A stretch of 17,414 nt of DNA from positions 1 to 17,414 of the forward strand of contig JAOZRM010000045.1 of assembly GCA_029940175.1 (NCBI GenBank), given 5' to 3'. Below the pieces are notes generated by a model. The model had not been told where the DNA came from, did not search any database, and saw nothing but the letters and a program-made list of their open reading frames with translations. Positions 14,247 through 17,414 of the stretch are shown here, piece by piece; positions within the stretch are counted from its first letter, which is position 1; every line of letters begins with the position of its first letter. Source of the stretch: Candidatus Sabulitectum sp. GTDB lineage: Bacteria > Fermentibacterota > Fermentibacteria > Fermentibacterales > JCC-6. Position numbers and translations under genes: made by a program.

Positions 14247-14628
14247 CAGCAACCAAATTTGCAGGTGGATTTACCTGCTGAGGATTGCAGTGACAATCAG
14301 GCACAGACACCGTCGGTTTACTCTGACTCCATGGGTTTGCCAGTGATACGCTTTCTCTTGCAGGATACTACGGGGATGTCTCTTTCGGGCAGCTCAACTT
14401 TCAGCCCTGCCGGTCTTTCTCCCTCATGAAACTGTATCCTGGAGAGTAAACTGCACATCAACAGAGCGGAGACATAAAGGCCACCAGATCAGATTGCTTA
14501 ATCCTCTGGCGATCTGCGCTGTAACTGCACAGCACTTGTTGTCAGACATACTTCTGGAGCCTATGAAACCGCGGGTGAATCTGGTATATCTTGATTCTAC
14601 TTGTTGTTAAAATGGAGGGAGAAGAGTT
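14247..14628. other. Intergenic region upstream of the cyclase-like gene
   Basis: This 382-base stretch has no supported gene. A perfect six-base stem, GCAGGT (14261-14266) and ACCTGC (14273-14278), lies 15 bases after the DNRLRE stop. No T-run follows, so terminator function is doubtful. The frame of the preceding gene stays open for about 60 codons past its TAG, but the translation looks non-coding. Near the end, TAAAAT (14608-14613) could be a -10 and GGAGGGAG (14614-14621) a ribosome site for the next gene. Confidence 0.4.
14614..14621 (+). promoter_or_regulatory. Strong Shine-Dalgarno run deciding the cyclase-like start
   Basis: GGAGGGAG ends seven bases before the ATT at 14629, the first initiator-like codon in the cyclase frame after its stop at 14608. 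An out-of-frame ATG at 14612 overlaps it and gives only a 16-codon peptide. The position argues for initiation at 14629 rather than at the later CTG or TTG codons. Confidence 0.4.
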
Positions 14629-17414
14629 ATTCTTAATCTGGTTCCCCGCCCGATCTCATTGAATTTTTCCGATGGCAATCTTTCCGGATCATTCACCGGA
14701 ACAGTTTTTGTTTTCGATGTGTCAGGCTTCACAAACATGGCGGAGTCACTTTCCATGCAGGGAAACGTTGGTGCTGCAACCCTTTCAAATACAATGAACA
14801 GCATTTATACAAGAGGTATTCTCTCTGTTATCCGTGGCAGCGGGGGCTTTGTTTCCGGCTTCAGCGGAGATTCATTCGCGGTAATACTTCCAGGAACATC
14901 AGTTGCCGAAACAGAGGCTTTCGCACAGGAGATGATGAAAAGGCTCGCACAGTCGTCAGCGTCTTCAAATGCCGGAATAGTTTTCAGAGCTGGAAGCTGC
15001 CAGGGCAGAATAGACTGGGGAATATTTGGAAGAGAAAGAAAAGGATGGTTCTTTGCTGGAGATGTTTTCAGAAGAGCCTTCAAGCGGTTGGATAAAGCTC
15101 CTCAGGGAGGAGTTTCCAGGAGTCGAAAAAGATCATCCGCCGGAGATATCCTGCCAACAGCAGACAAAATGGGCGGTCGGGCACCGGACAAAACCATAGA
15201 AACCGGCTTTTTCCCTGAAAAACTCCTTAACTCAGAACCTTATGGTGAGTTCCGAAGAGTGTATTCCGTGTTTGTTACTCCTTCGGTGTTTGAGGGGGAA
15301 GACAGTGATCTGATCAGGGCAATGGCTCCCGAAGTAATTCAGTCTTCTGTTGAAACCGGGGGGTTTTTCAATGGAGTTCATTACGACTCCACCGGATTTC
15401 ATTTCCTGACCTTGTTTGGTGCTCCGGAAGCTCACGAGAAGGATCTTGAACGGGCTTTGACCTTTTCGCGCCAGGTATGCAACCGGTCGGCATGCTCTGT
15501 GAGAATAGCAATTTCCTCGGGAACGGTGTATGCAGGTTTTCTGGGCTTCCCTCAGATGGGAACCTATACGGTACTGGGAAGTCAGGTAAATCTTGCAGCA
15601 AGGATCATGAGACTTGAGAACACTTCCGGTATCTTTGTAACAGAGAAGATCGCTGAAGAACTTCCAGCACCCGGAAAGTCTATCTCTATACAGGTCAAGG
15701 GCATGAAAGACGAAGTCAATATCTTCAAACTCCATGAAAAAACTACAGAATCAGTTGGGCATCCTTATGAGGGCGAGCTTCTCGGAAGAGAGGAAGAACT
15801 TGAGATAATTACCGGTCTCGCCGAGAAAACATCAGGTGGATCAAAAGGGAGTGTTTTTCTGGTTTCTGCTCCTGCAGGAACCGGCAAGTCTCATCTGCTC
15901 TGGGAGGCTGGCTGTATTCTGGAGACCCGGGGATATCGAAGGATCCATCTGAGATGTGATGATGTGATAAGACGCAGCTTCGGGCCGTTTGTAACATTTC
16001 TCAGGGGATATTTTCAGCAGAAGAAGGATTTGCCTGAAAGTGATAATCACGAGGTTTTCAACAGGATATTCCAGAGAACATGTTCAGCATTGAAGATTCA
16101 TGATCCCCATGCAGTACAAGAGCTTGAAAGAACTGTATCATTTATTGCAGCCCTTCTGGGAATTGATATCCCCGAATCTCTTTACCATCAGGTGGGACCG
16201 GAGGGAAAACAGGAGAATACGATAACGGCCCTCAGGGAATTCTTTCTTGGTATAGCTCAGCTTGAACCTCTTTTTCTGGTTGTTGATGATGTTCAATGGC
16301 TTGATGACAGTTCTGAATCTCTGGTAAGAAGCATAACAAGGAATATGGAGAATATTCCCATGGTTCTTGCCCTTTCAGCCAGAACCCATGATGATGGCTC
16401 TTTAATAGAAATTCCTTATGAAAAGGAGTTTCCTGTTATCAACCTGGGACCTTTGCAGTCACAGTCACTTCCGGATCTGGTTGAAGATATTCTGGGAGGG
16501 AAGCCGGATCCCGAGTTACAGGAATTCCTGGAAACGCATTCCCGAATGAATCCATTCTATCTGCGGCAGTATGCCGTCTATCTCTCTGACTCCGGCTCAA
16601 CGGTCAAAAAAGATGATCTCGTTATACTGTCCACATCTCCTGATGAGATTCCCAGAGGGATAGTTGATCTTCTTATGGCCAGAATCGACCGTCTTTCCGG
16701 AGAGATGAAGCAAGTTGCAAAAACAGCATCAGTCCTGGGATTTGAATTTAACACCATGATACTTTCCGCAATGCTTACCGGGGGGAAGCTTGAGTCACTC
16801 CTCACCAGCGGAGCCAGAGAAAAACTCTGGTCGTCTATCTCTGAGATTGTTTACATTTTTCAGCACTCTCTTCTCCGGGAAACCGCATACAGCATGCAGC
16901 TGGAGAGTGAACTTGTTAAGCTTCACAACATAGCGGCCTGTGCTATTGAGGATATCTACCCCGGTGACGAGACCTTTTTTCCTGATCTTGCTTACCACTG
17001 GGAGAAAGCAAAAGACCTTGAGTCTGCCTGTTTCTATCTCGACAAGGTGCTTCAAACCGCTTCAAAGAACGGTGACATCAAGCTGAGTTACAAATACGCA
17101 GTTAAGTTGAGGGAGCTTCTGGAGAAACAGCCTGACAAAAAGGAACAGCTTATTACTGTAATGTTGAAGGAAATTCAGATACTGGGGATATTTGCAAGAC
17201 TCAGAGAGGCTGTTGAGCTTGCTCAGAAAACCGAAGTGCTGGCGCTGTTCACCGGGAACAGGAGGAGGTATGCAGAAGCAATAGGTATGCGAGCATGGCT
17301 TACCTCCCGCCTTGGAGATCAGAAAACAGCTCTGAAAATAAACGAGAAGGCTCTTGAAATTCACAATGAACTGGGGTATCTCAAAGGAATTTATGAGTCC
17401 ACCGGATATCTGGG
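14629..17414 (+). CDS. Soluble adenylyl cyclase-like protein: two cyclase domains, NTPase and helical repeats (3' end cut by the window)
   Basis: At least 928 residues, open to the window end. Domain 1, about residues 5-170, is a class III cyclase homology domain with metal aspartates in VFDVSGFTNM (Asp30) and GFSGDSF (Asp81), but no NXXXR motif. Domain 2, about 205-350, lacks the metal aspartates but keeps YTVLGSQVNLAAR with Asn321 and Arg325. The two can therefore form one shared site, as in eukaryotic soluble adenylyl cyclase. The lysine that usually selects adenine is replaced by Gly in both domains. Next is an NTPase with Walker A SAPAGTGKS (Lys420) and Walker B LFLVVDDVQWLDD (Asp553/554). 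TPR-like helices follow from about 760. No in-frame ATG precedes the first Asp. ATT at 14629, eight bases after GGAGGGAG, is my best start; a frameshift from ATG 14612 is the alternative. Confidence 0.85.
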   Translation, partial: MLNLVPRPISLNFSDGNLSGSFTGTVFVFDVSGFTNMAESLSMQGNVGAATLSNTMNSIYTRGILSVIRGSGGFVSGFSGDSFAVILPGTSVAETEAFAQEMMKRLAQSSASSNAGIVFRAGSCQGRIDWGIFGRERKGWFFAGDVFRRAFKRLDKAPQGGVSRSRKRSSAGDILPTADKMGGRAPDKTIETGFFPEKLLNSEPYGEFRRVYSVFVTPSVFEGEDSDLIRAMAPEVIQSSVETGGFFNGVHYDSTGFHFLTLFGAPEAHEKDLERALTFSRQVCNRSACSVRIAISSGTVYAGFLGFPQMGTYTVLGSQVNLAARIMRLENTSGIFVTEKIAEELPAPGKSISIQVKGMKDEVNIFKLHEKTTESVGHPYEGELLGREEELEIITGLAEKTSGGSKGSVFLVSAPAGTGKSHLLWEAGCILETRGYRRIHLRCDDVIRRSFGPFVTFLRGYFQQKKDLPESDNHEVFNRIFQRTCSALKIHDPHAVQELERTVSFIAALLGIDIPESLYHQVGPEGKQENTITALREFFLGIAQLEPLFLVVDDVQWLDDSSESLVRSITRNMENIPMVLALSARTHDDGSLIEIPYEKEFPVINLGPLQSQSLPDLVEDILGGKPDPELQEFLETHSRMNPFYLRQYAVYLSDSGSTVKKDDLVILSTSPDEIPRGIVDLLMARIDRLSGEMKQVAKTASVLGFEFNTMILSAMLTGGKLESLLTSGAREKLWSSISEIVYIFQHSLLRETAYSMQLESELVKLHNIAACAIEDIYPGDETFFPDLAYHWEKAKDLESACFYLDKVLQTASKNGDIKLSYKYAVKLRELLEKQPDKKEQLITVMLKEIQILGIFARLREAVELAQKTEVLALFTGNRRRYAEAIGMRAWLTSRLGDQKTALKINEKALEIHNELGYLKGIYESTGYL

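Noticed and set aside
14261..14278. Intrinsic terminator after the DNRLRE gene
   Set aside because: The six-base stem is perfect, but no T-run follows it, so it is listed only as a hairpin in the spacer.
14247..14432. In-frame continuation past the TAG of the DNRLRE gene, about 60 codons
   Set aside because: An open run of this length has a real chance of occurring at random. The translation shows no fold, and the DNRLRE domain and tail are already complete before the TAG.
15232..15735. 167-codon open frame on the minus strand
   Set aside because: It is antisense to the second cyclase domain, which carries the conserved NLAAR motif on the plus strand.
1..17414. CRISPR arrays, tRNA or rRNA genes, insertion sequences
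   Set aside because: No regularly spaced repeats, cloverleaf-like sequences, rRNA-like segments or transposase motifs were found on reading both strands.

Overview
This window comes from a bacterium of moderate GC content that cannot be placed firmly from sequence alone. Sec-type signal peptides, a DNRLRE-type secreted protein, very large AAA-TPR signalling ATPases and an unusual MurD subtype suggest an uncultured Gram-negative lineage with a rich accessory genome. No rRNA, tRNA, CRISPR array, transposase or phage gene is visible.

Left third, 1-3243. A GNAT acetyltransferase (minus) and a class I SAM methyltransferase (plus) diverge from a 240-base spacer. A complete HipBA-type toxin-antitoxin pair follows on the minus strand, with an inverted-repeat operator candidate just downstream of its likely promoter.

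Middle, 3244-8771. A minus-strand operon reads in this order: a secreted SH3b-like/helical-repeat protein, an SPL-like radical SAM enzyme, a radical SAM enzyme with a partial SPASM region, a MurD-type ligase, and a polyprenyl-phosphate sugar-phosphate transferase. Every junction is a 1- to 4-base overlap or a single-base gap, so translation is probably coupled. The mix of a Mur ligase, a membrane phosphoglycosyltransferase and two radical SAM enzymes outside any recognisable dcw cluster suggests a dedicated envelope or glycan pathway. The product is unknown. A divergent plus-strand gene for a small secreted protein lies opposite, behind a leader rich in possible stem-loops.

Right half, 9344-17414, plus strand. 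Two very large AAA-TPR signalling proteins bracket a two-gene unit. The first has its DNA-binding winged helix and BTAD domain at the C-terminus. The unit encodes a double zinc-ribbon protein overlapping a secreted DNRLRE protein. It is preceded by two copies of TTAACAT spaced 11 bp apart, a geometry expected for a SARP/OmpR-type activator, and its first gene may be leaderless. The second large protein, cut by the window edge, has the plan of eukaryotic soluble adenylyl cyclase: two degenerate but complementary cyclase domains, then an NTPase, then a helical-repeat region. Both giant genes lack an in-frame ATG at the expected start. A working model is that the first ATPase activates the zinc-ribbon/DNRLRE unit, with the cyclase protein in the same signalling neighbourhood.
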